Shown here one piece after another: positions 14,572 to 23,175 of a stretch of DNA of 31,996 bases; position 1 is the first letter of the stretch; every line of letters starts with the position of its first letter. This DNA comes from WVXT01 sp964345635. GTDB taxonomy: Bacteria > UBA6262 > WVXT01. Position numbers and translations under genes: made by a program. Location of the stretch: positions 1 through 31,996 of the forward strand of contig CAYFRM010000005.1 in assembly GCA_964345635.1 (NCBI GenBank), read 5' to 3'. Below the pieces are notes generated by a model. The model made no database searches. It saw nothing but the letters and a program-made list of their open reading frames with translations, and was not told the origin of the DNA.

Positions 14572-15396
14572 ATGCCAGTCGAAGAACCCGGCGGTAAAAA
14601 GAGCGTACCCGGTGGTTTGTGGACCAAGTGCGAGAAGTGTAACGAAATAATCTACAATAAGGAGCTGGAAGAGAACTTTAAGGTTTGTCCCAAGTGCGGC
14701 TATTACTTTCGCTTGAAGCCCAAACAGCGCATCAAGTTACTTGTGGACAGAGGAAGTTTTCGGGAGAGTAATGCCAATCTTAAGCCCGGCGACCCCTTAG
14801 GCTTTGTGGCGATTCAGTCTTACAAAGACAAGGTAAAGCAAGACCAGAAGAAGACAGGAATGAGCGAGGCAGTTATTACTGGCCAGGGCAGTATCGGCAA
14901 GCACAAGGTGGCTATAGCTATTCTGGATTTTGATTTTATGGGCGGGAGTATGGCCTCGGTGGTTGGCGAAAAGGTTACCCGTCTTATCGAAAGAGCAATC
15001 AAGAAAAAGATTCCCGTAGTTATTGTTTCTTCTTCTGGCGGGGCAAGGATGCAGGAAGGAGTTCTTTCCCTGATGCAGATGGCAAAGACCAGCGCCGCGC
15101 TTGGTCTTTTGGACCGGGAGAAGATCCCCTTTATTTCCATTTTGACCAATCCTACCACAGGCGGAGTGAGCGCCAGTTTTGCCATGCTGGGCGATCTAAT
15201 TATCGCCGAGCCCAGGGCACTCATCGGCTTTGCCGGCCCGCGCGTTATCGAGCAGACCATAAGGCAAAAATTACCGGAAGGATTCCAGACTTCGGAATTT
15301 CTGCTAAAACATGGCCTGATAGATATGATTGTGGAAAGAAAGGATCTGAAGAACACCGTCGTTAAAATATTAGGCCTTTTTTCACGCGGATTGTGA
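14572..15396 (+). CDS. accD: Acetyl-CoA carboxylase carboxyltransferase subunit beta
   Basis: AccD forms with AccA the carboxyltransferase that moves CO2 from biotin to acetyl-CoA for fatty-acid synthesis. An N-terminal zinc ribbon is visible: C20, C23, C39 and C42 (counting from ATG 14572). The crotonase-fold domain follows with SSSGGARMQEG and NPTTGGVSASFAMLGD. GTG 14563, overlapping the trpA stop, is a possible earlier start giving 277 residues; I prefer ATG 14572 without strong evidence. The partner accA lies about 14 kb downstream in this window. Confidence 0.95.
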   Translation: MPVEEPGGKKSVPGGLWTKCEKCNEIIYNKELEENFKVCPKCGYYFRLKPKQRIKLLVDRGSFRESNANLKPGDPLGFVAIQSYKDKVKQDQKKTGMSEAVITGQGSIGKHKVAIAILDFDFMGGSMASVVGEKVTRLIERAIKKKIPVVIVSSSGGARMQEGVLSLMQMAKTSAALGLLDREKIPFISILTNPTTGGVSASFAMLGDLIIAEPRALIGFAGPRVIEQTIRQKLPEGFQTSEFLLKHGLIDMIVERKDLKNTVVKILGLFSRGL

Positions 15397-15420
15397 TACT
15401 AGCTGTCAAAAAATAGCAAT

Positions 15421-16758
15421 ATGACCTACCCTCAGGTTTTAAATTACCTCTCGGTTTCGGAACGTTTGGGAATAAAATTTGGACTCTCCAATATCAGGAA
15501 ACTCTTGAGAGCTACTGGCGTTGATGAGGATAGATTCCGGATAATCCACATTGCCGGGACCAACGGAAAAGGGTCGGTGGCGGTTTTTATCTCCAGCATT
15601 CTCAGGGAAGCCGGATTCAGGGTCGGCCTGTACACTTCGCCCCATTTGATCGATTTTCGCGAGCGCATCCAGGTAGACGGAAAACCTATTTCCCGGAAAA
15701 AAGTCAGCGAAATTCTCTCTCAATTACTATCCTCTATCAAGGCTCATCGTCCGGAATTCCATCTGAAGCCGACATATTTTGAAATAGTCACGGCATTGGC
15801 GCTCCAATATTTTTCCCAGGCCGAAGTAGAAGTAGCCGTTTTGGAAGTGGGGATGGGCGGGCGATTAGATGCCACGAATGCGTTCAACCAGTCCCTGGTA
15901 TCAGTCATCACCAACGTTGATTATGAGCATACGGAATATTTGGGCAAGACAATTCCTGACATCTCCCGGGAAAAAGCAGGAATTATAAAAAGGAACGGAA
16001 TCGTGATTACCGGGGCGAAGCAGGAAACAGCCCTGGAGATAATAAAAGAAGTATGCCGGGAGAAAAAAACAAGACTATTCCGTTTGGGAGAAGATATCAA
16101 AGTCGAACAGGTGAGTCAAGGAAGCGGTTCCGTTGATTCCTGTGATTTCCAGATGTTCAATTACCGGGGAATCCTGAATAGTTTTCTGGCTTTGAAGATA
16201 AGACTCTTGGGAAGACACCAGATAGAGAACGCAGCCTTGGCCCTGGGCGCAATCGAAGCATTAAGATTACGGGGTATTCCCGTGGCGGAGCACCAGATAA
16301 GAAGGGGCCTGGAGAAAGCGACCTGGTCAGGAAGATTAGAAGTTATAAATTGCGTCAACGGAAAAGGACAGAATTGTAAAGTGGTGCTGGACGGCGCGCA
16401 TAATCCATCCGCTATGCGCTCCCTCAAGAATGCTCTACTGGAGGGTGTTATCCCCCATCGCAGGATAATCCTCGTACTGGGAGTTCTTAAGGACAAAGAC
16501 GTAAAAAAGATGACGGCAAAGATTGTACCTTTGTGCCAGGAAGTGGTAGTGACTTCACCGCCGAGCGAGAGATCTCTGGATAAGAATTTGCTCAGAAAAG
16601 AAGTGGTCAAATATCTCCCTCCGGGCAGGGTCAGGATGGAGAATGGCGTAGGGGAAGCCGTGACGAGGGCCCTGGAGGACGCCGGCAGGGATGATTTAAT
16701 CTGCGTGACCGGCTCCCTGTATACCGTAGGGGAAACGAAAAGGATATTGAAACGATGA
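15421..16758 (+). CDS. folC: Folylpolyglutamate synthase / dihydrofolate synthase
   Basis: FolC adds glutamate to dihydropteroate and folates, in the Mur-ligase fold. The 445-residue protein has the P-loop GTNGKGSVAVFI (about 44-55), YTSPHL, EVGMGGRLDATN, TNVDYEHTEYLG and the C-terminal DGAHNPSA. Start ATG 15421 is 24 nt after accD; no obvious Shine-Dalgarno is present. The end overlaps the ROK kinase start by 4 nt (ATGA). The accD-folC order is widespread in bacteria (family knowledge). Confidence 0.95.
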   Translation: MTYPQVLNYLSVSERLGIKFGLSNIRKLLRATGVDEDRFRIIHIAGTNGKGSVAVFISSILREAGFRVGLYTSPHLIDFRERIQVDGKPISRKKVSEILSQLLSSIKAHRPEFHLKPTYFEIVTALALQYFSQAEVEVAVLEVGMGGRLDATNAFNQSLVSVITNVDYEHTEYLGKTIPDISREKAGIIKRNGIVITGAKQETALEIIKEVCREKKTRLFRLGEDIKVEQVSQGSGSVDSCDFQMFNYRGILNSFLALKIRLLGRHQIENAALALGAIEALRLRGIPVAEHQIRRGLEKATWSGRLEVINCVNGKGQNCKVVLDGAHNPSAMRSLKNALLEGVIPHRRIILVLGVLKDKDVKKMTAKIVPLCQEVVVTSPPSERSLDKNLLRKEVVKYLPPGRVRMENGVGEAVTRALEDAGRDDLICVTGSLYTVGETKRILKR

Positions 16759-17714
16759 ACAAACATTCTATCGGAGTAGACATCGGGGGCACTAACGTAA
16801 CGGTAGCTCTGGTTGCGGAAAAAGGGAAAATAGTCAAGAAGATTGGCTTTCCCACCAGGGTAAAAGAAGGCAAAGCCAAAATTATCAGACGCGTCGTGAA
16901 AGCAGTGGATGAAGTTATGAAAGGTCTCTCGGCGAAATCTATTCGGGGAATAGGTGTTGGCGCAGCCGGCGATATAGACCAGGATAAAGGAATTGTCCGG
17001 TTTTCTCCCAATCTGTTTTGGAAGAACGTACCTTTAGCCCGTCTATTGAAGAGAAGATTCAATCTGAAGGTCGTCCTGGACAACGATGCTAATGCCGCTG
17101 CCTGGGGGACATACGTTTTGGAAACCAACAGGAAAGTAAAGAGCTTACTCTGCATAACCCTGGGCACTGGCGTGGGAGGAGGGCTGATACTCAACGGGAG
17201 GATATACCACGGCGCCTCGGGAACAGCCGGGGAGATTGGCCATATAACGGTCAATCCGCAGGGTGAGAGATGTAACTGCGGGAATTATGGCTGCCTGGAA
17301 ACTTACGCGGGCGGAGCCTATATTGTCAAAAAGGCAATTAAAGAAATCAAGAAAGGCAAAAAGAGCCTGATAAAGAAGCTCGCCGGGGAAAACCTGCATT
17401 CCATCACTTCCCGGACCGTCCAGTCTGCTGCCTTGAAGGGCGATAAATTAGCAAGAAGAATATGGAAAGAAGTGGGACAGTATTTGGGAATAGCCTTGTC
17501 GGGAGTTATTAACCTTCTTAATCCGGAAGTCATAGTTTTTGGCGGCGGAGTGACCAGGGCACGGGAATTAATCTTTAAACCGATGAGAGAAGAAATCCGA
17601 AAACGCACCTTCCGAGTTCCTTTTGAGAAAGTGAAGTTTACGCGCACGAAGTTCGGCGCAGACCTGGGGGTAATTGGCGCAGCCTTATTGACCTTGCCCG
17701 AGAATAGAAAGTGA
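16755..17714 (+). CDS. ROK-family sugar kinase, probable glucokinase
   Basis: ROK kinases phosphorylate glucose or related sugars with ATP. The N-terminal phosphate loop DIGGTN is at about residues 9-14, the catalytic Asp is in VLDNDANAAAWG, and the ATP loop is GTGVGGG. The zinc-binding ROK signature is complete: GEIGH followed by CNCGNYGCLE. There is no N-terminal helix-turn-helix, so this is a kinase and not a ROK repressor. The 319-residue length fits bacterial glucokinases; other hexoses or N-acetyl sugars are possible substrates. It overlaps folC and lptD at both ends. Confidence 0.9.
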   Translation: MNKHSIGVDIGGTNVTVALVAEKGKIVKKIGFPTRVKEGKAKIIRRVVKAVDEVMKGLSAKSIRGIGVGAAGDIDQDKGIVRFSPNLFWKNVPLARLLKRRFNLKVVLDNDANAAAWGTYVLETNRKVKSLLCITLGTGVGGGLILNGRIYHGASGTAGEIGHITVNPQGERCNCGNYGCLETYAGGAYIVKKAIKEIKKGKKSLIKKLAGENLHSITSRTVQSAALKGDKLARRIWKEVGQYLGIALSGVINLLNPEVIVFGGGVTRARELIFKPMREEIRKRTFRVPFEKVKFTRTKFGADLGVIGAALLTLPENRK

Positions 17715-19786
17715 AAAGTATGAGATGTTTATTACCTTCATATATAGCCTTAATGGCTATTTTTTTATTTTCTCATTCTGCCACCGCCCACCCTTCCGAA
17801 GAGAGGGCATCTTATACCAGTCAAGCCAGTACCCGCGTAGTTGTCAACAGAAATTCTGAAGCGGGTCCCGCCCGGGATATTCCCATTATTCTCTTAGCCG
17901 ATTACATTGAGTACAGGAAAGGAGAAAATAGAGTTTTGGCCCGCGGGAATGTTAAGATAGAAGACAGGGACATTACGGTGCAATGCGAGGAAGCCATTTT
18001 CGATTTGGGAGAAGAAAAAATAGAAGCAGAAGGCGAAATCGTTCTCCAGGATAAGGAAACTACCATCTATGGCAGGAAAATAGTCTACGATTTAAACACA
18101 GAACGGGGAGTTATAGAGAACGCTTCATCATTCGTAAGTCCCTGGTATTGTTCCGGCCCGAGGATAGAGAGAGTAAGCGCCAAAGAAATCATAGTGGAAA
18201 ACGGTTATATCACTTCCTGCGAACTCTCTTCTCCTCATTATCAGTTCAAAGCCAAAAAAATTCGCGTCTTATTGGGAGAGAAGTTTTGCGCGTACAATGT
18301 CCTGATGTACGCGGGCAAAATCCCCATTTTCTATTTTCCTTACTACTGGCATTCATTGCGCGAGACAAGATTTAAGTGGGGATTGAAACTGGGCTCCAAT
18401 AGCGAGGAAGGTTTTTTCACTAAAGCAAACTTTGGTTATGCTTTCACCGAAGCGACGTTAGGAACTTTGTTCATCGATTATATGACCAAAAAAGGCTTCG
18501 GTTGGGGAAGTAGATACGATTACAATTTGCACGGTAAAGTGAAAGGGTTCCTGTACGGATATTACATCAAAGAGAAAGATACTAAACAACAAGAATGGCG
18601 GGGAGAAGCGGAACACTGGCAGAATTTGGGCAGGAATTTCTATTTGCAGACCAAGCTGGACTATATGTCCAGTCAGAAGTTTAATAAAATATATAATGAA
18701 GAGGACTGGATTCCCATGAAAGAGGAATTGAAATCTCATATTGCTCTTACCCGCTCCCAACCCACCTACACTCTGAGGATAGCCGGAGAAAGGAAGGATG
18801 TATGGGATTATCAGCGGGACCGATTCGTCAATATTCAGGCATATTCTCCTAGCCTCTCATTTGCCACAAGACTTCTCAGAATCAGGAGAGGGCCGTTCTA
18901 TTACAGGTTAGGAGGGAATTACGCCAACCGTTACATTAAACCTTATGATTATGTTACCAGGGAATTCCAGGAAGGCCACCGCTTAAATCAGAGTGATGTA
19001 TTTTTTGCCCTGGTCAACAAAATGAGATTATCTCGCAGAGCGAGCGTAGATACGGAAGTCGGCTTTCGGGAAAGCTGGCAGGATAAGGATGAGGACTGGA
19101 ATAGAAAAAATGTATACAAAAACATATACCATACTACGACAAACTTACGCACGCGAATTACCAGGTCTCTCGATACAGACTTAACCCATAGTTTTCAGCA
19201 AGAGCAGGGCAGGAAGACGACCCTGAATAAACTCGCGCTCCTGGCAAAGATTCGCCTTCTCTGGCTATTAAGACTTACCTCCTCCACAGGATACAGTTTT
19301 ATTGGAGACAAAGATCTTAGATTCGATAATATTTTGTCCCGCGTCGATTTTACTCCTTCTCGAGTAACCAACTTCTATCTTGAACACAGCTATGATTTAA
19401 ACAGGGAAAAGACGTCTAATTTTCAGATTGAAGGGATATTCGGCCCGGGAACGAGGAAATGGTCGATAAATGCCAGGTTGACCTATTTAGAGGGAACCTC
19501 CGACTATCCGCATCGCCTGGACATCGTAAACGGGTTTAATTTTCCCATTACGGGAAAATGGCGGGCGCGGCTGACTACAAGATACAATATATATGACCGT
19601 GAGCTTATGGAAAGGGGAGTCCATATTTATCGAGACCTCCACTGCTGGGAAGCAAGGCTCAGCTGGACGAAGATACCTTCCGAGCAAGAGATATGGTTCA
19701 CCGTTAATCTGAAAGTATTTCCCGAGGGTAAAATAGGCATTTATCATAATATTGACGAGAAAGAGTGGAGATTGCGTAGAAGATAA
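17711..19786 (+). CDS. lptD: LptD-like LPS-assembly outer-membrane protein (OstA family)
   Basis: LptD-type proteins form the outer-membrane barrel that inserts LPS. The N-terminus is a signal peptide (MRCLLPSYIALMAIFLFSHSATAHP). An OstA/LptA-like beta-jellyroll domain follows (about residues 55-140, ADYIEYRKGENRVLARGNV, then repeated D/E-rich strands). Next comes the LptD-type segment with CSGPRIERVSAKE, SCELSSPHYQFKAKKI and GKIPIFYFPYYWHSLRE. The remaining 450 residues alternate aromatic and polar residues like barrel strands. Cysteines are present near the jellyroll/barrel border; disulfide pairing is not assessable. GTG 17711 overlaps the ROK stop, and ATG 17720 is an alternative start. 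At 691 residues it is somewhat short for LptD. It implies an outer membrane with LPS-like lipid. Confidence 0.88.
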   Translation: MKSMRCLLPSYIALMAIFLFSHSATAHPSEERASYTSQASTRVVVNRNSEAGPARDIPIILLADYIEYRKGENRVLARGNVKIEDRDITVQCEEAIFDLGEEKIEAEGEIVLQDKETTIYGRKIVYDLNTERGVIENASSFVSPWYCSGPRIERVSAKEIIVENGYITSCELSSPHYQFKAKKIRVLLGEKFCAYNVLMYAGKIPIFYFPYYWHSLRETRFKWGLKLGSNSEEGFFTKANFGYAFTEATLGTLFIDYMTKKGFGWGSRYDYNLHGKVKGFLYGYYIKEKDTKQQEWRGEAEHWQNLGRNFYLQTKLDYMSSQKFNKIYNEEDWIPMKEELKSHIALTRSQPTYTLRIAGERKDVWDYQRDRFVNIQAYSPSLSFATRLLRIRRGPFYYRLGGNYANRYIKPYDYVTREFQEGHRLNQSDVFFALVNKMRLSRRASVDTEVGFRESWQDKDEDWNRKNVYKNIYHTTTNLRTRITRSLDTDLTHSFQQEQGRKTTLNKLALLAKIRLLWLLRLTSSTGYSFIGDKDLRFDNILSRVDFTPSRVTNFYLEHSYDLNREKTSNFQIEGIFGPGTRKWSINARLTYLEGTSDYPHRLDIVNGFNFPITGKWRARLTTRYNIYDRELMERGVHIYRDLHCWEARLSWTKIPSEQEIWFTVNLKVFPEGKIGIYHNIDEKEWRLRRR

Positions 19787-19793
19787 TTTTTGT

Positions 19794-19822
19794 TTGACAA
19801 TTTTTCTCCATTTTGTTAACAT
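19794..19822 (+). promoter_or_regulatory. Sigma70-type promoter of tRNA-Phe
   Basis: TTGACA (19794-19799) and TAACAT (19817-19822) are separated by 17 bp. They lie 8 nt after the lptD stop and about 24 nt before the tRNA. The -35 matches consensus exactly. Confidence 0.8.
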
Positions 19823-19845
19823 TACTGTTATTCAAAACTGAATGT

Positions 19846-19919
19846 GCCAAGGTAGCTCAGTTGGTAGAGCACCGGACTGAAAATCCGGGTTGTCCCCAGT
19901 TCGATTCTGGGCCTTGGCA
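19846..19919 (+). tRNA. tRNA-Phe (GAA)
   Basis: The cloverleaf reads directly: acceptor GCCAAGG/CCTTGGC, D stem GCTC/GAGC, anticodon stem CCGGA/TCCGG with loop CTGAAAA (anticodon GAA), T stem CCCAG/CTGGG with loop TTCGATT, and discriminator A. CCA is not encoded. A short T run follows and may serve as terminator. Confidence 0.96.
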
Positions 19920-19954
19920 CTTTTTCGTATCTATTTCATAAATGAGGTTACAAA

Positions 19955-20653
19955 ATGACTACTGAAAAAGGTGACGAAACCCCTTTTTTTAGAAGCCTGG
20001 AAGGACTTATCTTTTTAATCGGATGTCTATTATTGATAACGCAGGTACTTCTATTTACTGTATTCGCTTACTACGTTCCCGGAATAAAGAAAGGCTTACT
20101 TCCGGTCATTGCTGCCGACCTTCTGGGTGGAAGAGGGGTCAGTATTTCTGTTGGCCTGGAAATGGGACTGTCAAAATTTCAGGTTATTTTTATCTCCGTC
20201 ATCTTCAACCTGACCTATCTCTTTATTCTTTATCCCCTGTTCATCTATTTTTACGAACATCTGGTAAGAATGAAATTCATTGGAAAAGCCGTCGATTCAA
20301 CCCAGAGAGCCGCCGAGAAGCATCAGGCGAGAATAGAGAGATTGGGCGCGCTGGGAATAGCAATTTTTGTATGGATTCCCGTCTTTTCTACGGGTTCATT
20401 GGTGGGGTCAATTATCGGAACGTTAATCGGCATGCGCACCAGCGTTGTAATTTGTGTGGTAGTACCGGCAATGATTAGTAGCGCCATATCCTGGGCATTT
20501 ATTTTCGATTATCTATTTGAATTAGCTACAGGAGCGGGGAAAATTATCCCTTCCGTATTCGTTGTTTCAATCCTGGGAATAGTGATTTTTTACCGCCTGC
20601 GCCAATTCTATCGTTTAGCCAAGGAGAAAATAAAAGCAAGAAAAGCAATTTGA
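19955..20653 (+). CDS. Small multi-drug export-like membrane protein (PF06695-like)
   Basis: This 232-residue protein has about five to six hydrophobic segments (roughly residues 15-40, 75-100, 130-160, 165-190, 200-220). The pattern GGRGVSISVGLEMGLSKFQ in the first third and LGALGIAIFVWIPVFSTGSLVGS followed by a second glycine-rich helix resemble the family annotated as 'putative small multi-drug export protein'. Actual transport function for this family is poorly established, so the name is a family label. TGAGGTT upstream of ATG 19955 is a plausible Shine-Dalgarno. The gene follows tRNA-Phe and probably shares its transcript or a nearby promoter. Confidence 0.68.
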   Translation: MTTEKGDETPFFRSLEGLIFLIGCLLLITQVLLFTVFAYYVPGIKKGLLPVIAADLLGGRGVSISVGLEMGLSKFQVIFISVIFNLTYLFILYPLFIYFYEHLVRMKFIGKAVDSTQRAAEKHQARIERLGALGIAIFVWIPVFSTGSLVGSIIGTLIGMRTSVVICVVVPAMISSAISWAFIFDYLFELATGAGKIIPSVFVVSILGIVIFYRLRQFYRLAKEKIKARKAI

Positions 20654-20678
20654 AAAAGCCGTTGTAGCTCAGATGGTA
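20653..20678 (+). pseudogene. 5' fragment of a tRNA (tRNA-Thr-like)
   Basis: AAAAAGCCG then GTAGCTCAG and TGGTA match the 5' flank and 5' third of the intact tRNA-Thr at 23354-23379 in 23 of 26 positions. After TGGTA no anticodon arm or complementary acceptor strand can be found, so it is not a functional tRNA. It may be the left boundary of the islet ending at tRNA-Thr, or the 5' part of a small RNA that ends at the terminator at 20718. Confidence 0.7.
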
Positions 20679-20717
20679 TTGTAAAGGTTAACAAGGTGAC
20701 CTTAATATGTCTGAACT

Positions 20718-20749
20718 AAAGACCCATTTCTTAATGGGTCTTTTTTTTT
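20718..20749 (+). terminator. Intrinsic terminator
   Basis: AAAGACCCATT pairs with AATGGGTCTTT around a short TCTT loop and runs into nine T residues. It closes the transcript holding the membrane protein and the tRNA fragment. Confidence 0.92.
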
Positions 20750-21054
20750 CCAAAAGAGTACAAAAAATTATACATTCGCTCTATTGAAAAAGGATGTAGC
20801 TTCATAGTATTATTATTTTGTAGTTTTGCCAATTTGCTTTCCTTCTAACGACCATCAATTCTAGCATCGCGAAGCAGACATATCTATCGATGTTCACGTT
20901 ATTGTTCCCTTTTTTTGCATAATTCTATGCCGCTGCTTGCTGGTTCTGGCTTTTTTATCCTTTGGATTTGCAAAGAGGAGCGTAAGTGTTTTATTGACTA
21001 ATCAGGCGAACAAAGGCAAATAAAAGGAAGGGAGGTGAAGCAGAATTAAAGGTA
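20750..21054. other. Intergenic stretch, no gene seen
   Basis: About 300 bp of AT-rich sequence without a convincing open reading frame, RNA gene or repeat on either strand. Near its end, GGGAGGTGAAG (21030-21040) looks like a ribosome binding site but leads only to a five-codon frame. A promoter for the SnoaL-like gene should lie here; no strong -35/-10 pair was found. Confidence 0.6.
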
Positions 21055-21114
21055 GACTCAGACCTGGGCTGAGTCATATATCAAAAAGAAGGGTCCCGAT
21101 GAATAAATCGGGAC
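21055..21114 (+). promoter_or_regulatory. Two hairpins in the leader of the SnoaL-like gene
   Basis: GACTCAG/CTGAGTC (21055-21075, loop of 7) is followed by GTCCCGAT/ATCGGGAC (21093-21114, loop of 6), then GAAAAAGGAGGTG and the start codon. The second hairpin with the following Shine-Dalgarno closely resembles the leader of trpB2. Confidence 0.6.
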
Positions 21115-21131
21115 GAAAAAGGAGGTGAAAA

Positions 21132-21626
21132 ATGGGCAAAATCGGAAAAAGCTTCAGGATTTTAGTTCCTATCATCGCCCTGGTGGTTTTAGTGATACTT
21201 ATGACCGGGCTGGGGAGACGGAGAATGACAAAAAGAGCATTCGTGGGTGCGTATAACGAGTGGGAAGAAGCCTGGGGCACGAACAACCCCGACTTATTGG
21301 AGGCAACGATAGCTCCCGACTGCATCACGCACATTCCTCCCGGTCCCGATATTATGAGCCTTGAGGACTATAAACAACACCTTAGAGACACCCTCAGCGC
21401 TTTCCCTGACTTTGCAGCCACGCATCACGAATACATCCTCGAGGGAAACTGGGGCGCCACGCTGTGGAGCTGGACGGGCACACACAGTGAAACCGGCAAA
21501 CGGGTGAAAGTAACAGGAGCCTGCATAACCAAATGGGAGAACGGGAAATGTATCGAACACTGGACGTTTGCGGATAACCTGGGCCTGCAGCAACAGCTTG
21601 GCTTTAAACTCGTCCCTGCGGACTGA
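21132..21626 (+). CDS. Membrane-anchored SnoaL/NTF2-like protein
   Basis: The first 30 residues form a single hydrophobic anchor (about 10-26, ILVPIIALVVLVILMTG) with a basic N-terminus. The remaining 130 residues look like a SnoaL-type cone fold: YNEWEEAWGTNNPDLLEATIAPDCITHIPPG, then LRDTLSAFPDFAATHHEYILEGNWGATLWSWTGTHSETGKRVKVTG and a final strand with ENGKCIEHWTFADN. The family includes polyketide cyclases and many proteins of unknown role; no substrate can be named here. The soluble domain probably lies outside the cytoplasmic membrane. AAAAAGGAGGTG gives a strong ribosome binding site. It is followed after 27 nt by the FIST gene, probably one transcript. Confidence 0.78.
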   Translation: MGKIGKSFRILVPIIALVVLVILMTGLGRRRMTKRAFVGAYNEWEEAWGTNNPDLLEATIAPDCITHIPPGPDIMSLEDYKQHLRDTLSAFPDFAATHHEYILEGNWGATLWSWTGTHSETGKRVKVTGACITKWENGKCIEHWTFADNLGLQQQLGFKLVPAD

Positions 21627-21653
21627 TAGCGCGGGAAGCGAGGAGGAAGAAAA

Positions 21654-23063
21654 ATGAAAATTTTAGAAAAGGAAATAAGCAGAAGAGACTTTATGAAGAA
21701 AGGTCTTCAGTTCGCTGGCACCGCAGCCCTTATGGCCAGCATAGCCCGACTTCCGGGCCTGGATTTGCCCCAGGCAGAAGCAGCAGCAGGAGGAGGGGTA
21801 GTATCGGCTGCTGCCGGCTGGAGTACCGATCCCTCTCCCAGAGAGGCGGGTAGAGAGGCGGCAGCGATGGCCAAGAAGACCGTCAGGAGGCCGATGTTGG
21901 CGATAGTTTTTGCATCACCGCCCTATAAGGATTTCGACAGCGTTTTGGCCGGGGTAACCTCCGTCATTGGTAACCGCGTCCGCACGGTGGGACAGACCAC
22001 AGGTTATGGTGGCGGTTACAGCATCAGTCCCGGCGGTTGCATCCCCAAGTCTGTAGTCGTTCTCTTGCTGCAATCCGCGCGTCTCAAAGTCGGCATTGGT
22101 CTGGGCACGGGATGCAAGGCGAAACCCAGAGAGGCGGCCAGGAAGGCGACCCTGGATGCCATAAAGGATCTGAACTACAATCCCTGGGTCGATCTCAGGA
22201 GGGTAAGACCGGGTCCCGCGCTGCTAAAGCACGCTCCTTATTCGGTTATGATGATGGACGACGGTTATGCGGGCGTGGTCGATTACGAGATCTACGGGAT
22301 ACAGGACGTGCTCGGTTGGGCCCCGCTGGTCGGAGGTTGCGCCGGGGATGACGGTACCTTAGGGAAGTCGTTTCTTTTCTATGGCGGCAAAGTATATGAA
22401 GACGCAATCGTCATCACCATCTTTTCCGGTCCCGTAAAGATGGGCTATGGTTGCGGCATTTCTTATAAGCCGGTGGCCGGAAAATTTGGGGTAGTTACCG
22501 GAGGCGATGGCTTCCGCCAAATCTATGAGATCAACGGAAAGCCCGCAGGTAAAGTGTGGTTAGACTGGACAGGTGCCCCGGAACAGCATATTTTGACCAA
22601 AGGTATGCCTCCCTACAACCAGTGGAACCCTATCGGCGTGCAAGAGCACATCTACCCGGAGTGGATCTGGATCAAAGATCCCTTTATGTACATCAAGGAA
22701 AAGAATGGACTGGGCGTAGGCGGTATTACCCCTCTGGGCACAACCGTTCACTTGCTCGAGGCCACTCCCGAAACGGTCATTGAGGACAACATCAAGAGCC
22801 TTAAGTATGCCTTGAACTATGAGGGAATTACGAAAGTGGCAGCAATGATCGGGTTCAACTGCGTAGAGCGCCTGACTATCCTTCAGACGGAAAGAGGCAA
22901 GACGGAAGAAAACTTCGATAGGATTATGGAAGTGGTCGGTAATCCTCCTATCGCAGGAAACGCCGGAGCCTGGGGGGAACAGATGTTTGCTCCCACGGGC
23001 AATATCGGGGCGCAGAATATGACCCTCTGCTCTTTACTCATCAGCGATGAGTTGGTGAGGTAA
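21654..23063 (+). CDS. Tat-exported FIST-domain protein
   Basis: The N-terminus is a Tat signal: SRRDFMK (twin Arg at 10-11), a hydrophobic stretch to about residue 33, and a likely cleavage after AEA (about 41-43). The mature part resembles FIST_N (about 75-290: PMLAIVFASPPYKDFDSVLAGV, VGIGLGTGC, LGWAPLVGGCAGDDG) followed by FIST_C (about 300-469, ending GNPPIAGNAGAWGEQM and NMTLCSLLIS). FIST domains are predicted small-ligand sensors normally found in cytoplasmic signalling proteins; export is unusual. No kinase or cyclase output domain is attached. GAGGAGGAAG precedes the ATG. It may work with the upstream SnoaL-like protein in the periplasm. The region seems more G+C rich than its surroundings. 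Confidence 0.85.
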   Translation: MKILEKEISRRDFMKKGLQFAGTAALMASIARLPGLDLPQAEAAAGGGVVSAAAGWSTDPSPREAGREAAAMAKKTVRRPMLAIVFASPPYKDFDSVLAGVTSVIGNRVRTVGQTTGYGGGYSISPGGCIPKSVVVLLLQSARLKVGIGLGTGCKAKPREAARKATLDAIKDLNYNPWVDLRRVRPGPALLKHAPYSVMMMDDGYAGVVDYEIYGIQDVLGWAPLVGGCAGDDGTLGKSFLFYGGKVYEDAIVITIFSGPVKMGYGCGISYKPVAGKFGVVTGGDGFRQIYEINGKPAGKVWLDWTGAPEQHILTKGMPPYNQWNPIGVQEHIYPEWIWIKDPFMYIKEKNGLGVGGITPLGTTVHLLEATPETVIEDNIKSLKYALNYEGITKVAAMIGFNCVERLTILQTERGKTEENFDRIMEVVGNPPIAGNAGAWGEQMFAPTGNIGAQNMTLCSLLISDELVR

Positions 23064-23105
23064 GCCAGGGAAAGAACGGAGCGACGAGACTCAGTTACAA
23101 ATCGA

Positions 23106-23175
23106 AGCGCACACAAGGGGGCAGATTCATAAGCTTCAGAAAATGGACGATTTTGAATCTAGCCCCTTTGTGCTG
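23106..23175. repeat. Imperfect inverted repeat after the FIST gene
   Basis: GCACACAAGGGGGCAGATTCA (left) and TGAATCTAGCCCCTTTGTGC (right) are imperfect complements separated by about 25 nt. There is no T run, so it is an uncertain terminator; it may instead be a single palindromic element. Confidence 0.55.

Noticed and set aside
20707..20787. 26-codon frame starting MSELKTHFLMGLFF
   Set aside because: It spans the intrinsic terminator stem and T run; the SD-like AAGGTGA before it is likely chance.
21099..21128. Nine-codon leader peptide MNKSGRKRR before the SnoaL-like gene
   Set aside because: The frame lies in the hairpin and ends in the Shine-Dalgarno but has no ribosome binding site of its own and is not matched in the trpB2 leader.
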